DNA of 64,000 bases from Trichobilharzia szidati (taxonomy: Eukaryota > Platyhelminthes > Trematoda > Strigeidida > Schistosomatidae), in contig OX235279.1 of the NCBI GenBank assembly GCA_944472155.2, positions 173,207,868 through 173,271,867 on the forward strand. The letters run 5' to 3'. Each line of letters begins with the position of its first letter. Position 1 is the first letter of the stretch. The notes under the pieces were generated by a model, which worked only from the letters and a program-made list of their open reading frames with translations, made no database searches and was not told the DNA's origin. The translations under genes and the position numbers were made by a program. Shown here piece after piece: positions 20,591 to 30,189 of the stretch.

Positions 20591-20884
20591 AAAATTTTTC
20601 ACTAACACAAGATATATATATACAAGGAAAGATAATGGAATATTGACCGTAAGTACACTCTGCATAAGTTAAAACAGTTTATATGGCATAATCCTAGGCA
20701 CCAATATTGTTTGAATTTGTCGAAAATGCGCGTAACAACTGAGTGTTGCGTTAAATTTGGTCAATATGGTGGGCTAGTCACAAAAGTATAAAAATGGCTT
20801 ATAAAACGTTAGTAAGTTTACCGTAAACGATGTTTTAAGCAATATAATCTGCTAGAGGTTCACCACAGCAGAGACAAGGTGAGT

Positions 20885-20957
20885 TGGAGTACCTGGGCAT
20901 CGACCCCAGTACCTCTCGCATGCTAAGCGAGCGCTCTACCATTTGAGCTAGTACCCC
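20885..20957 (-). tRNA. tRNA-Ala (anticodon AGC)
   Basis: The 73 nt minus-strand sequence folds as a full cloverleaf. The acceptor is GGGGTAC with GTACTCC, including the G3:U70 wobble that identifies alanine tRNAs. The D-arm is GCTC/GAGC. The anticodon stem is CTCGC/GCGAG with loop TTAGCAT (anticodon AGC). The T-arm is CTGGG/CCCAG. The discriminator base is A. There is no intron and no encoded CCA. Internal A and B boxes (TAGCTCAAATGG, GGGTCGATGCCC) are good. All stems are intact, so it is likely a functional nuclear tRNA gene and not a SINE head. Confidence 0.93.
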
Positions 20958-21109
20958 GATGATAAGCTAGCTAACTGTTTACAAGATAGTTGCATGCGAA
21001 CTCTAGGCTTTGTCTATAAGCTAACCGAGTATTGTTAGTATTATTGTTTCAATTGCAGGTGATCAGAATCAGGGAAGCAAGGTAGGTCCGCGCTACTGGG
21101 AAATCCGTC

Positions 21110-21381
21110 TTGTGATTTACAACGCTCAGTACAAGGAAGTCAGTCCACAAATTGTTCATTGCTGGTTTCAAGTCAATGCCTTTGTTTGGTGCACAGACTT
21201 GGCAGGTGTGTCGTCAAAAGTATCTCTAGCTGGCCAGTTCGGACTTTCATCAGTACCTGCTACCTTCGTTGCTTCGACACTGGGAAACAGATGACCTGCT
21301 AGAAAGGATAATCTACAGAGAAGTGTAGCAGTGGATCAGCTTATAGATATGCAGAAGGAAATCAAAATGGACTAGATATTC
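21110..21381 (+). pseudogene. RTE-type LINE fragment, left part
   Basis: The end reads 'ARKDN' and then 'CRRKSKWTR' up to 21,381. The frame resumes across the inserted PLE at 23,200 as 'YSLQRLSR', stop, 'ITHRTLK'. The joined pattern equals the 'RRKWRCIGNSLRRP..ITRQA' block of the 15 kb copy. The upstream part shows 'VWCTDLAG', like the YGSETW box. Confidence 0.72.
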
Positions 21382-23185
21382 CATTGTGGATAAGATTTTA
21401 TTTTGATAAATCACACAGTGTTATACAGTAATATTAACTGATGACCACGTTTCGAGCACAAATTATTACTACTCATAATCATATCAAGTTACTCACACAC
21501 AACTTTCTTGCTTCATTTATATACATGTGTGGAAGTGATGATTAGACATTTGAATAAAATTCAATACAGGATAATGTACATTCAGAAATAATAATAATAT
21601 GAGTGTTATTGATCAATTACAATCAGATGGGAAATAAGACGAGTGTTTCTATTGTCATAATAAGTAACTTGTTAGGTGTAACTTGTTGTGATGTGCTTGA
21701 ATTGAAATAGAATTTTAAGATTATTTATTATCCTCCTCTGATTTAACTGACTGACTGGTGGTAATAATATCTTCCATATTTCTGGTATTTACATTGAGTC
21801 ATTTCTGTTGCATGTGTTGGGTGTAGACTCAATGAACCAGGCAGGATTCAGTAATCAATCTCTCTCTCCACCTACCTATATTACTTCTTAGAATTTTAAC
21901 CCTCTCCCACTTTATTGTGTGGTTGTGTGTTAATGCATGCATGTAGTGCGATGTAGTGCTGAGCTGTTTTCTAAATTACTCATCTTCTCGGGGTCAACCA
22001 TTCTTCTCTTAGCTAAATTCTTATGTTCCGTCAATCTGATTACCCCCAATCTACTAGTTTGACCTATGTAGTTGACCCCATTCACAGTCATTGCAAGGTA
22101 TTTTGTAAATTATATTATTTTGTCTAATTGGGTCCACAGGGTCCTTTAGCCTACAGAGCTTGTCCCTGAGTAAGTTTGTAGGTTTGAATGCCACTCTAAT
22201 TTCTGCTTTATTAAGAATCCTACGTAGGGTATCAGATGTCCCCTCCTTATATGGTATAACAGTGGATGACTTATATTTTCTCTCATTTATATTGTCGTTA
22301 TTAGTTTCACCATTATTTTTATTTTCCTTTTGACCTTTACTGATCTTCCTAATGAATTTTATAGGATAGTTATTTGATACCAACCAACGCATCTTCTTCT
22401 ATGTGTTTTATTTCATCATTTAGGTCTTTTCTTGTGCTACTTAGTGCCATTGCTCGGTTTGTTAAACACTTAACTAAGCCTGCCTTAACAGTTAAAGGAT
22501 GAGATGAATTAAAGTCTAAATATCTATTAGAATGCATTGGTTTTCTATAAACACTAGTGTGTAGTTTGCCTTCTTCTGTTCGTTTTATTTTACAATCTAA
22601 CATAGCTAATTCTCCTTGTTCATTTTCCGGTTCAAATGTTAATTGTATTCCCTTCACTAGGGAGTTTATGTGTGTCAAGAAGCTAGAGAGAGATATGTTC
22701 TGTTTCTAATACTGTGAAAGTGTCATCCACACATCTACACTATATTTTTGGAGTAGGATTAAATTTATTAAGAGCACTGTTTTTCCAGCTGTCCATATAT
22801 ATATCCGCTACGATAGGGGATATTGGTGTTCCCATCGCTGCCCCATCTGTTTGTTTATATATTTTGCCCTGGAATTTCAATTCACGTACATCCTAACATT
22901 CTAAGAAGTTACTTATTATGACTATAAAAACACTCGTCTTATTTCCCATCTGATTGTAATTGATCAATAACACTCATATTATTATTTCTGAATCTACAGT
23001 ATCTTATACTGATTTTTACTCAAATGTCTAATCACAATCCCACTCATGGATATAAATGAAGGAAAAAGTTGTGTGAGTAACTTGATATGATTATCGGCAG
23101 TAATAATTTGTGCTCGAAACGTGGTCATCAGTTAATATTACTGTATAACACTGTGTGATTTATCAAAATAAAATCTTATGCATAT
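21382..23185 (-). mobile_element. PLE lineage A element with inverted 275 bp ends and 14 bp duplication
   Basis: The ends 21,382-21,675 and about 22,905-23,185 are reverse complements of each other. Minus-strand RT and nuclease-linker coding lies between. Both borders carry TGGACTAGATATTC (21,368-21,381 and 23,186-23,199), a perfect 14 bp target-site duplication. The insertion splits an RTE element, whose reading resumes on the other side. The left end follows the coding 3' side; the right end is an inverted copy of it. Confidence 0.9.
22054..22890 (-). pseudogene. PLE lineage A RT C-terminal half and nuclease linker
   Basis: The minus strand starts at RT motif B, 'AAMGTPISPIVADIYM' (about 22,840), then the catalytic 'CVDDTFTVLETEH' (about 22,735). 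After a frameshift it reads 'FEPENEQGELAMLDCKIKR', 'HTSVYRKPMHSNRYLDF', 'NNYPIKFIRKISK' and 'IPYKEGTSDTLRRILN'. The nuclease start follows as 'IPCNDCEWGQL', after which the frame is lost. The early RT with motif A is missing, being replaced by the inverted terminal copy. The catalytic Y of YVDD is C here. Confidence 0.85.
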
Positions 23186-23350
23186 TGGACTAGATATTCT
23201 CTGCAGCGACTATCAAGATAAATCACACACCGGACTCTCAAATAGGGCCTGAACAGGAACTGACGGATTCAGCGTGGGCTTCAGAATGTGACACGGACGG
23301 GATGATGTGAACAGTCGTGTATCCATTTGAAATTAATGACAGAAAACGGA
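23186..23350 (+). pseudogene. RTE-type LINE fragment, right part
   Basis: It continues the RTE interrupted at 21,381: 'YSLQRLSR', stop, 'ITHRTLK', then scrambled frames corresponding to the 'WNPKGKRRAG' block. It ends without a clear 3' tail. Confidence 0.65.
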
Positions 23351-23440
23351 GTGGAATAGAAATGTCCTTCTGAAGTAATATGTCTCACTTGAATAACAAT
23401 CATTATTATAACCTAGGTGACAAAACATATGCTTAAGATA

Positions 23441-23660
23441 TTTTTTTATTTCTTTCAAGTTCCCAATGGAACATAGGGCTTCAAGCTAGAGCTTTGAAGT
23501 TTATGGGGTAGCTAGACCCATGCCCAACCTTCCCTCTTTATCAGTCTTATTACTGACTTAGCCAGGTAAAGGAGTGTGTCGGCAGGGGATTGTACACCGA
23601 ACCACATGAGGCGTGGTCGGTGAGCATTCTACTGCTGTGCCACCAACGCACGAGTTATCT
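23441..23660 (-). repeat. SINE2 copy with target-site duplication
   Basis: The left edge is TTTTTTTATTT (reverse poly-A). The body matches the other SINE2 copies, and the minus-strand head starts near GCGTTGGTGGCACAGCAG. Flanks TATGCTTAAGATA (23,428-23,440) and TATGCCTAAGATA (23,661-23,673) match at 12 of 13 bases. This supports retrotransposition with a poly-A tail. Confidence 0.8.
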
Positions 23661-23673
23661 TATGCCTAAGATA

Positions 23674-24124
23674 ACTCGTTTGTAACTAACTTCAGAAATG
23701 TCCCTGCTTGTATAGTGATTATGAACGTAATGAGGAAACTATCAATATACTAGTTTTGATGAATGTATAATACCTGATTTATCAAACATCTTTGCTTCAC
23801 AATGCACTTGTGAAGCTTTAATGAATGAGCTTGTGAACAAATTACATTTCCATGGACCGTCACCTCTAACGCTAAATGATCTCAAAAGAGATTGAACTCA
23901 AGATTATGACGTTGTGAGACGAGGTCACTGAACATTAAGCCAATTATACAGAAAACAATGGCCTGTAAATTTACACTGGTTCTATGACTGATGCAAATTT
24001 GTGGAAAGTTATAACTATTGGGTTCCACAAGGTTGTGTGTGTGTGGACAAGGCAATCACTGATGATATCTGCTGGGGGTGGCGACACGTATTACAAGTTG
24101 GCAAGAGTGAGAATTGACGTGCCA
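23674..24124. other. No recognisable feature
   Basis: No motif-bearing reading frame on either strand. Confidence 0.35.
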
Positions 24125-24290
24125 TCGCATTCCATCCCGGTGGCTGAACGGTAAATGACCTCACCTAGTGATCTGAAGGAAATAGGTTCGATCCTCGATG
24201 GGGTCAAGGGTGCGTACTGCCGAAGATTCCCAAAGAAGGAAGACGAGACGGCTATTCTACACTGGTCCTGTAACTGAAATCGCATGTATA
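24125..24290 (+). repeat. SINE1 copy, degenerate
   Basis: Head CCCGGTGGCTGAACGGTAAAT (box A) and GGTTCGATCCTCG (box B) are present, then GTGCGTACTGCCGAAGATTCC, the start of the hammerhead module. The second catalytic half is altered (GACGAGACGGC). The tail is short. Confidence 0.7.
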
Positions 24291-24439
24291 TTTGAATGAA
24301 AATTTAACGCGTCAAAAACCAAGAAAAAGAAAATAGTAGTCAAAGTGTGATACACTTACAAAAATACTCAGTGTTATCGCGTTAAATGGGAAAAAGCGTT
24401 CAATTGTTGGGACTCTCAGTAGAATAATAACAGTGTAGC

Positions 24440-24780
24440 CATTCACTAAGCTGAAATTGTAGGAAATAAAATGTAGGTAAGGGTAGAATTTCTGCAGTGC
24501 GTTACAGAATGAATTTCAATATTAGATAAACCTATTTGATATAACGCACACCGTAAAGACATAGTATTAATAACTGGATGACATTTCCAGCACATCTGAT
24601 TGCCACTCATAATCACAGATGTCGCGTCATTTTGATTTGAAGTGAACAGTGTTGATTCGATGAACAAAGATTCGAGCATCAATCTCTCTGTCTCTCCACC
24701 TAAAAATATTACTTTTCAATACCTTTACCCTTCCTCATTACATGCAGGTTAGCGTAATCCAATGGCTTGACCTTTTTCAG
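24440..24780 (-). pseudogene. PLE lineage A C-terminal remnant
   Basis: The minus-strand frame reads 'ESLFIESTLFTSNQNDATS', matching 'EALFIESTANTCNRNDSSP' of the palindrome at 40.4-41.3 kb. The terminal block with TGGATGACATTTCCAGCAC follows. It is strongly diverged. Confidence 0.6.
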
Positions 24781-25109
24781 ATTACTTAAAAAGGTAAGAT
24801 TAGACATTCTAGATTGGGCGATGCGGGTTTCGTCCTACTTTTGGACTCATCGACTGAACGTACTTACAATCCCCCTTCCCCTAGTGATTGATAGCGTTTG
24901 CCAAGTGTGACTCCAATGCATCATCCATCATTTCGAACGCCGATGTGTCATTGATTAAGCCAATGACCCCACTGCCATGTGAATGAAGTATGGATGATAT
25001 ACTACTGTGGATTTATCAATCACACTATTTTTTGAGACTCAAGGCTCTCTCAGATTGGTAAATCTTATGATAAATCACATGTTTTCTAAATTAATAGTCT
25101 TAAATTAGT

Positions 25110-25215
25110 ATAGTTTGGTTTGTAAGGGTTAGTTTTGTTTTTACGAGTTGATCATGGATTGATATCAGTTAGAGAACCATTGAAAACCAGTACTGGAGTA
25201 CTGGACAGCTCGTAA
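25110..25215 (-). repeat. SINE1 3' fragment
   Basis: It holds TACGAGTTGATCATGGATTG and the following tail block in antisense orientation, cut off inside the hammerhead. The preceding TATAGTTTGGTTTGTAAGG also precedes the copy at 29.86 kb, so the flank was copied or is part of a longer composite. Confidence 0.65.
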
Positions 25216-25429
25216 AAACAAAACTAATCCTTACAAAACGAATTATAGAAAATTAACTGATGCTCGCTAGTGACTTGCTACAGGATGGAGTTCCCTGGAG
25301 TTAGTTCTAGTGAGAAGTCGTGACCAGTGAGGTCCAACCAGTCAAGTGTGAGGATGGATGTCCCACGGCAACATTGGTCGGGGTCACGCTAAATCACGAA
25401 TTGGTAGAAGTTAGAATTCATGGACTGGC

Positions 25430-25630
25430 CGTTGAATCGGGTCGGGTCCCAGTGGCTGAATGGTATACGAGCTTGCCTTGAAACTAGGAAGTCCAGGGTT
25501 CGAACCCCCAGTGGTGGGTGCGTACTGCCGATGATTCCCAAACTAGGATGAAACAGCAGCTGTCCAGTACTCCTATGCTGGTTTTCAGTGGTTCTCTAAC
25601 TGATATCAATCCGTGATCAACTCGTAAAAT
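25430..25630 (+). repeat. SINE1 copy, well preserved
   Basis: Head GTCCCAGTGGCTGAATGG (box A), box B GGGTTCGAACCCC, the hammerhead module at 25,522-25,570, and a tail ending TGATCAACTCGTA. This is one of the best copies for defining the family. Confidence 0.82.
25522..25570 (+). ncRNA. Hammerhead-like ribozyme motif in SINE1
   Basis: Stem I is GTACTG (25,522-25,527) with CAGTAC (25,565-25,570), six perfect pairs. The core is CCGATGA (CUGAUGA with U4 to C). Stem II is built from TCCC and AGGA. GAAAC is intact. Stem III is ACAGC/AGCTGT and cleavage is expected after C25,564. The same U4 change occurs in three other copies, so it is a subfamily character. Confidence 0.65.
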
Positions 25631-25666
25631 ACTTAATTTAAATAAACACTTCCTAAGTAAACTTAC

Positions 25667-25720
25667 CCTAAAAAGTACATTAACCAGAGATGTCCACCTA
25701 TCCATTGTTTTATAACTGAA
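25667..25720 (-). CDS. Candidate short exon of the membrane-protein gene
   Basis: After a TTTTAG acceptor an 18-codon stretch 'FSYKTMDRWTSLVNVLFR' ends at a consensus GTAAGTT donor (25,666). Phase 0 joins correctly to the exon starting at 19,258. A second possible acceptor (CAACAG, 16 bases upstream) opens a different frame that does not join the next exon. The exon is short and carries no family motif, so it is tentative. Confidence 0.35.
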
Positions 25721-25905
25721 CTAAAATGGTCTGTTGAAAAGAAAACTAATCAAAGCTCATACTTACATATAATGAAATGTGAAGAATACAAATATCATAA
25801 TACACAGTTGGATGAGAAATAAAATAAGAACCTAGAGTTAATAAAAACAAGTAGAGAAAAAGGAAAAATAATGTCGAGAGAAAAAACGATGCTAATTGTC
25901 GATAC

Positions 25906-26047
25906 CTTTATGTAGAAGCGTTTACGATCTTCACTATTGAACAGAAAGTTGTCTGGTAAGTATTCAAAGCTGAGGCTTACTTTCTTCTTGCACGCTCGCC
26001 TAGTTCCACATTCTCTGAATGCAAGCTGGTTGTTTTGTTGATTGGCT
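25906..26047 (-). CDS. Candidate exon of the membrane-protein gene
   Basis: A TTGTTCCAG acceptor opens at 26,047. One frame reads 'NQLAFRECGTRRACKKK' and 'FNSEDRKRFYIK' up to a GTATCG donor. The phase expected from the exon at 31,142-30,945 gives another frame, 'PINKTTSLHSENVELGER', ending at the GTAAGCC donor at 25,980. I cannot choose between the two from sequence alone. The region is free of repeats. Confidence 0.35.
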
Positions 26048-26099
26048 CTGGAACAAAGGCGTGAAAATATAACACCAGAGAATTTCAATATAGATTACT

Positions 26100-26440
26100 T
26101 CACAAATTGACATCATAGTTACAGAATTATTGAAAGGTAAGTAGCACTACTGGACAGCTACTTCCTCCTGATTTGGCGCTTTTTATCAGTATACACGCAT
26201 AACACTACCAGGGGTAGAATCAAGGAACATATGCTTACGAAGCCAGTCCGTTGACTATTCAGCTGCAGGTTCACTGGTGAGTTCTAACTGTATCGCAAAC
26301 TAACGCCATCAATGAGCACCCGTTTCACCTTGTTGTGGTGAAATTCAGCTGAGGATCACATACATATGGAAGCAGATTTACAGCTGATGAATTACACCGG
26401 TTGAAGATTTGATAGCTGGTTTTCTGACTGCCAGAGATCG
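26100..26440 (-). repeat. SINE1 copy, degenerate
   Basis: Antisense CTACTGGACAGCTAC and TTATCAGTATACACGC mark the hammerhead module. CAGTCCGTTGACTATTCAGCTG marks the box A region. On the minus strand the core reads CTGATAA, one base from CUGAUGA, but GAAA is changed to GGAAG. Confidence 0.55.
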
Positions 26441-26519
26441 TTATTGCTTATCCTTTCCGGTTGACTATCCAATCTTCATTTCAGTTGTTCCATTTCCGTC
26501 ACAAACAAATATTACTTAG

Positions 26520-26760
26520 AGAGACAATTCAAAACCGAGGACCACTGGACAGCTGTTTCATCTTAGTACTTGTGACTCCGCAGTAGTGTACACTCATGAC
26601 TGCGACAGGTATCGAATTCTGGGCCTTCAGGTTATGAGACCAAGCCCGCTGACCATTCAGCTACTTGGGCTGGAGTCCAGTCACTCCTGGATTCTAATTC
26701 TGTCAACTTGTAACACAGCGCTGCCTTCATCAATGCATTCAATGAGCATCCACTCCAGCT
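26520..26760 (-). repeat. SINE1 copy, degenerate
   Basis: Antisense CCACTGGACAGCTGTTTCATC, then CCGCTGACCATTCAGCTAC (the reverse of box A). The hammerhead first half is lost. Confidence 0.55.
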
Positions 26761-27150
26761 TAACATACCATCGAGTAACAATCAGGGAGCTGGCTGATAT
26801 TGATTCTTGATGAGAATCTATCAGCTGAAATTAGTCCAAAATCCCCACAGATCCTCCTATTCGAATATCCAGTCTTCAGTTTCAAGGCAGTGAAGGTGGC
26901 AGGTGTTGATGAAAGTCTAGAGTAGTCTGTTGGAAATGGCTTCAGCGACTCACGCACCACGTCTTTGAATAATATAGAAGCACTGACTGACTTGACAGTA
27001 GTAATGAAGCGAAATTCGGATCTTGTTCCTTGTACTTACTGCCATGTGTGGATCTTCACAACGAGTTTACAGCAGTGTACATCTGTCCTGTTCTCCTTAG
27101 CCATTTCTCACTGGTTGACTCTGAAATCTTCATGTTAGACACTTGTAGTT
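26761..27150 (-). pseudogene. RTE-type LINE fragment, decayed
   Basis: On the minus strand 'EFRFITTVKSVSASIL' corresponds to 'KIRIFNTNVKSVLLYG'. It then reads 'PFPTDYSRLSSTPATF' where 'SNSLLQTFINSCLHSI' is expected. Many substitutions; no complete domain. Confidence 0.5.
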
Positions 27151-28559
27151 TGAAACAGTGTTGCCTAGCTGAGTGATAGAGACGATTTACTTTATATTTC
27201 TTTCATTGAGAAGTTAAAAATGAAGACAGCTTTGAATCTGTTATCTTTTTTATCCTGAAATCTGTTTCTGCTGAAATTCTCCTTATCTTCTGCTATGACA
27301 TACGTAAACAGAAAATTTCGATCAAATATGGTGACAAATTCACATTCGTACATCCAAGCGTCTAAAGGTAGCTCATTCGTGCCTCGTGAACCCGACGAAT
27401 GTCAGCGAATACAGAGTTTCAATCTGCGCCTATCACTTAGCATCCAGATTCTAATGCTCAGCATTGTTTATGGATGATTAACCGTATAGAAATAAGCTGA
27501 ATTTTTCGCATATGTAAACTGAATTGTAAAACCTACCGGTTTACAAAAAAAAGACACAAGACAGTAAGTAGATGTGCTAATCACCCTTTCGTCTTTTTCA
27601 AACCCAATACTCTGTTTCTTTATTTGTCATTAGAGACGTCAATGAATTCGATTTCTATGAAACTCAGCTTTCAAACGTACAACTTCACGCAATTCACCTT
27701 GGTACACATCACAAAGTACACATAAAGGTAGAGAAGAGATGACAAGGCATACGTATTATAATAAACGGAAATGGATAGGAGGAAGAATAAGTACATTAGA
27801 GAATGATGAGAATTTAAAGAGTTCGAGAGACCACTGAGGACAAGCGCCATTAGTTCTGAATGTATCGATGACCTCAACGAACCAGCCACGCTGGCTCAAA
27901 CCAACTCATTCAAAGACTTCATATAATGATGACAGGTTTAAATTTGACCAACTGCACCGAACTCTTTCGCAAACTATTCTTAAATTACCTGGCGCGACTC
28001 GACCACAAATACGCGATGGCATGGCATGCATAACACATATACAAATACTAGGATGGGATAGGATAGGATAGGATACAAACGCTACAAAGTGGAGCATAGA
28101 ATTCACTTACCTGACAGACTGGCCATCACTTCCATTCTACTGTCGAGTGTAACGTTTACAAAATATAGAATCAAAAAGAATGTGACTAGTCTTCTTAAAT
28201 ATTTACCAGATTTTTAAGTCATGCGAAAAACTTGATCTTTGAACGCTTTATTTTTGATGCTGAGCTATTTTTTTCCTGTTGTTTCAGATTTTTTGAATTT
28301 AATTCACCATTATGATCACAGACACACACACAAACACACATGAAACAGTTAAACGATACAAAAGTCCATAATTACTAGAACTTATAAAACTTTGTAACAG
28401 TACAAAAATAAAACAATTAACACTACTTTTGTGATCAAATTTTTTATTTGAATGTTGGAGTAAAATAACTGAGAAGATCTTGTGTTCAGTGAATAGTAAG
28501 GAAGGCTATAGATCAAATTGTTGTAAGTTTAATATTGATCTAGTGTAAGTCGGCAACTA
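27151..28559. other. No recognisable gene; intron of the minus-strand gene
   Basis: AT-rich, with CACACA runs near 28,320 and a GGATAGGATAGGATA tract near 28,053-28,072. Short frames lack motifs. Confidence 0.4.
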
Positions 28560-29265
28560 CAATCATTCGTTTACCAGCTTATCTCCATTTCTTGATACTT
28601 GGTGGAATGTGCCTGCTGGCAGTAGAATGCAGATGGTGCGTGTTACGTCCCATCCGGGACTGGTAACATGGATGCACCTGAGTTCCTAGTGAGACACGAA
28701 CCCAGTGTGCGTCGTTGCAAATGTCAAAGTGTTATCCAAAAAGCTACTGAGACACGACAGCCACCACTTGCACAATATTACCAATCTTTTTTGGATTCCT
28801 AGCACATCTCCGTTTAACCCTGTCCTCTGAATTCTTTTTTAGCTGGCTTTACGATAGCCCATAGGCTTTCATTCCCCCCCCTGTTACAGTCTCCTCCATG
28901 TCATCCACAAAGCATCGCTTCTCATTCCGGTTCGACTAGAGGATCCGCCTGTTGCGTGACAATGCTCAGTGATCTTCTGAGTGTATGTCCAGTCCATCTC
29001 CACTTTCTTCGACACATTTGTTAAGCAATAGATTCTTGGTGGGTTCGTTGCCCGAATTCCTTCTTACCAGTCCTTTCTGGCAGGCTATTTGATATTCAGT
29101 GGCGAGTCAGCGAAGACAGCTGTTGAAAATAGTTTTCTGAAGCCTGTTCGAAATGCTTCTCGTGATGGTTCAAGTCTCTGAGGCGTACAGAAGCACTAAT
29201 CTGACATTAGTGCTGAAAATTGGGATCTTGTTCCTTATTCTGAGTGCAATAGATCTTCATAATGA
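28560..29265 (-). pseudogene. RTE-type LINE 3' part, decayed
   Basis: On the minus strand 'SQFSALMSD' stands for the 'FNTNVKS' block. Then come 'PARKDW', 'NPPRIYCLTNVSKKVEMDW' for the 'ICRRKWRCIG' block and 'RTGMRSDALWMTWRRL' for the 'PKGKRRAGHLRVTWRR' block. Stops and frameshifts occur throughout. Confidence 0.6.
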
Positions 29266-29830
29266 TTTAGGATTGATAAAGGTCTATCTTATCTTATCTG
29301 ACGAAACAACTTGGAATTACTGTGGGGTCACCTACATAGGCCAAGCCAGTAGGTCGGGGTTAGTTAGCTTGTCAGAAAATAAAAAAATTTAGCCAAGTGT
29401 AGAATGATCGACCCTGAGAAGATATGTAATTTAGGGAAAAATAAACAATTAGACTGGATGCATTAACACACAACCACACAATAGGGTGAGACGGAGTTAC
29501 AATTCTGAAAAATAATATAGATGGGTGGAGAGAGAGAGGTTGATTATCGAATCTTATTTCATCGAATTTATACTCAACACGTGCAGTGGTAATGACTCAT
29601 CACCAATACCACAGAAATGGAAAATATTACTAGCAATCAAATCAAAAGATAAGAAATAATGGAATCATATATACGAAGTCGGAAAGTTGTGTGAGTAGTG
29701 TCTTGATATGATTATGAGCAGGAATAGATTGTGCTCGAAACGCTGTTGCATCAGTATATATTACTGCATAACACTGTGAGACTTCATCAAAATAAATTTT
29801 CCCAATAATAATGAACTGTACTCTTCTATA
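29266..29830 (+). pseudogene. PLE lineage A GIY-YIG fragment
   Basis: The plus-strand frame has 'NYCGVTYIGQASRSGLVSLS', a clear YIG box with the following arginine changed to A-S-R. It then decays through 'DALTHNHTIG' and 'ESYFIEFILNTCSGNDSSP'. It ends in the lineage A terminus with GATATGATTATGAGCAGG and the GCACTGTGGTAG region missing. Confidence 0.75.
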
Positions 29831-29914
29831 GTTTGGTTTGTAAGGATTAGTTATGTTTTACGAGTTGATCACGGACTGATATCAGTTAGAGAACCATTGA
29901 AAACCAGCATTGGA

Positions 29915-29964
29915 GTACTGGACAGCTGCTGTTTCATCCTAGTTTTGGGAATCATCGGCAGTAC
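29915..29964 (-). ncRNA. Hammerhead-like ribozyme motif in SINE1
   Basis: On the minus strand stem I GTACTG (29,964-29,959) pairs perfectly with CAGTAC (29,920-29,915). The core is CCGATGA. GAAAC and ACAGCAGCTGTC are intact. It is the same subfamily as 25,522-25,570. Confidence 0.62.
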
Positions 29965-30075
29965 GCACCCACTGGGATTCGAATTCATGAGCCATTGAAT
30001 CGGGTCCCAGTGGCTGAATGGTATACGAGCTTGCCTTGTAACCAGAAGGTCCCGGGTTCGAATCCCAGTGGGTGC

Positions 30076-30125
30076 GTAGTGCCGATGATTCCCAAAACTA
30101 GGATGAAACAGCAGCTGTCCAGTAC
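30076..30125 (+). ncRNA. Hammerhead-like ribozyme motif in SINE1
   Basis: Stem I GTAGTG has one mismatch against CAGTAC (30,120-30,125). The core is CCGATGA and GAAAC is intact. It is the inverted partner of the motif at 29,964-29,915. Confidence 0.55.
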
Positions 30126-30189
30126 TCCCTGGTTTTCAATGGTTCTCTAACTGATATCAATCCGTGATCAACTCGTAGAACTCTACCAC

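Larger units (their letters stand above)
29855..30180. repeat. Palindromic pair of SINE1 copies
   Basis: An antisense 3' part (29,855-29,990) is followed by a full sense copy (about 29,998-30,180). The last 130 bp of each are reverse complements. The sense copy has box A GTGGCTGAATGGTATACG and box B GGGTTCGAATCCC. A transcript could form a long hairpin. A similar but less complete pair lies at 25.11-25.63 kb. Confidence 0.8.

Noticed and set aside
28050..28075. CRISPR-like or satellite array around GGATA repeats
   Set aside because: A short simple tandem (GGATA)n only. No spacers and no larger array. CRISPR is not expected in this genome.
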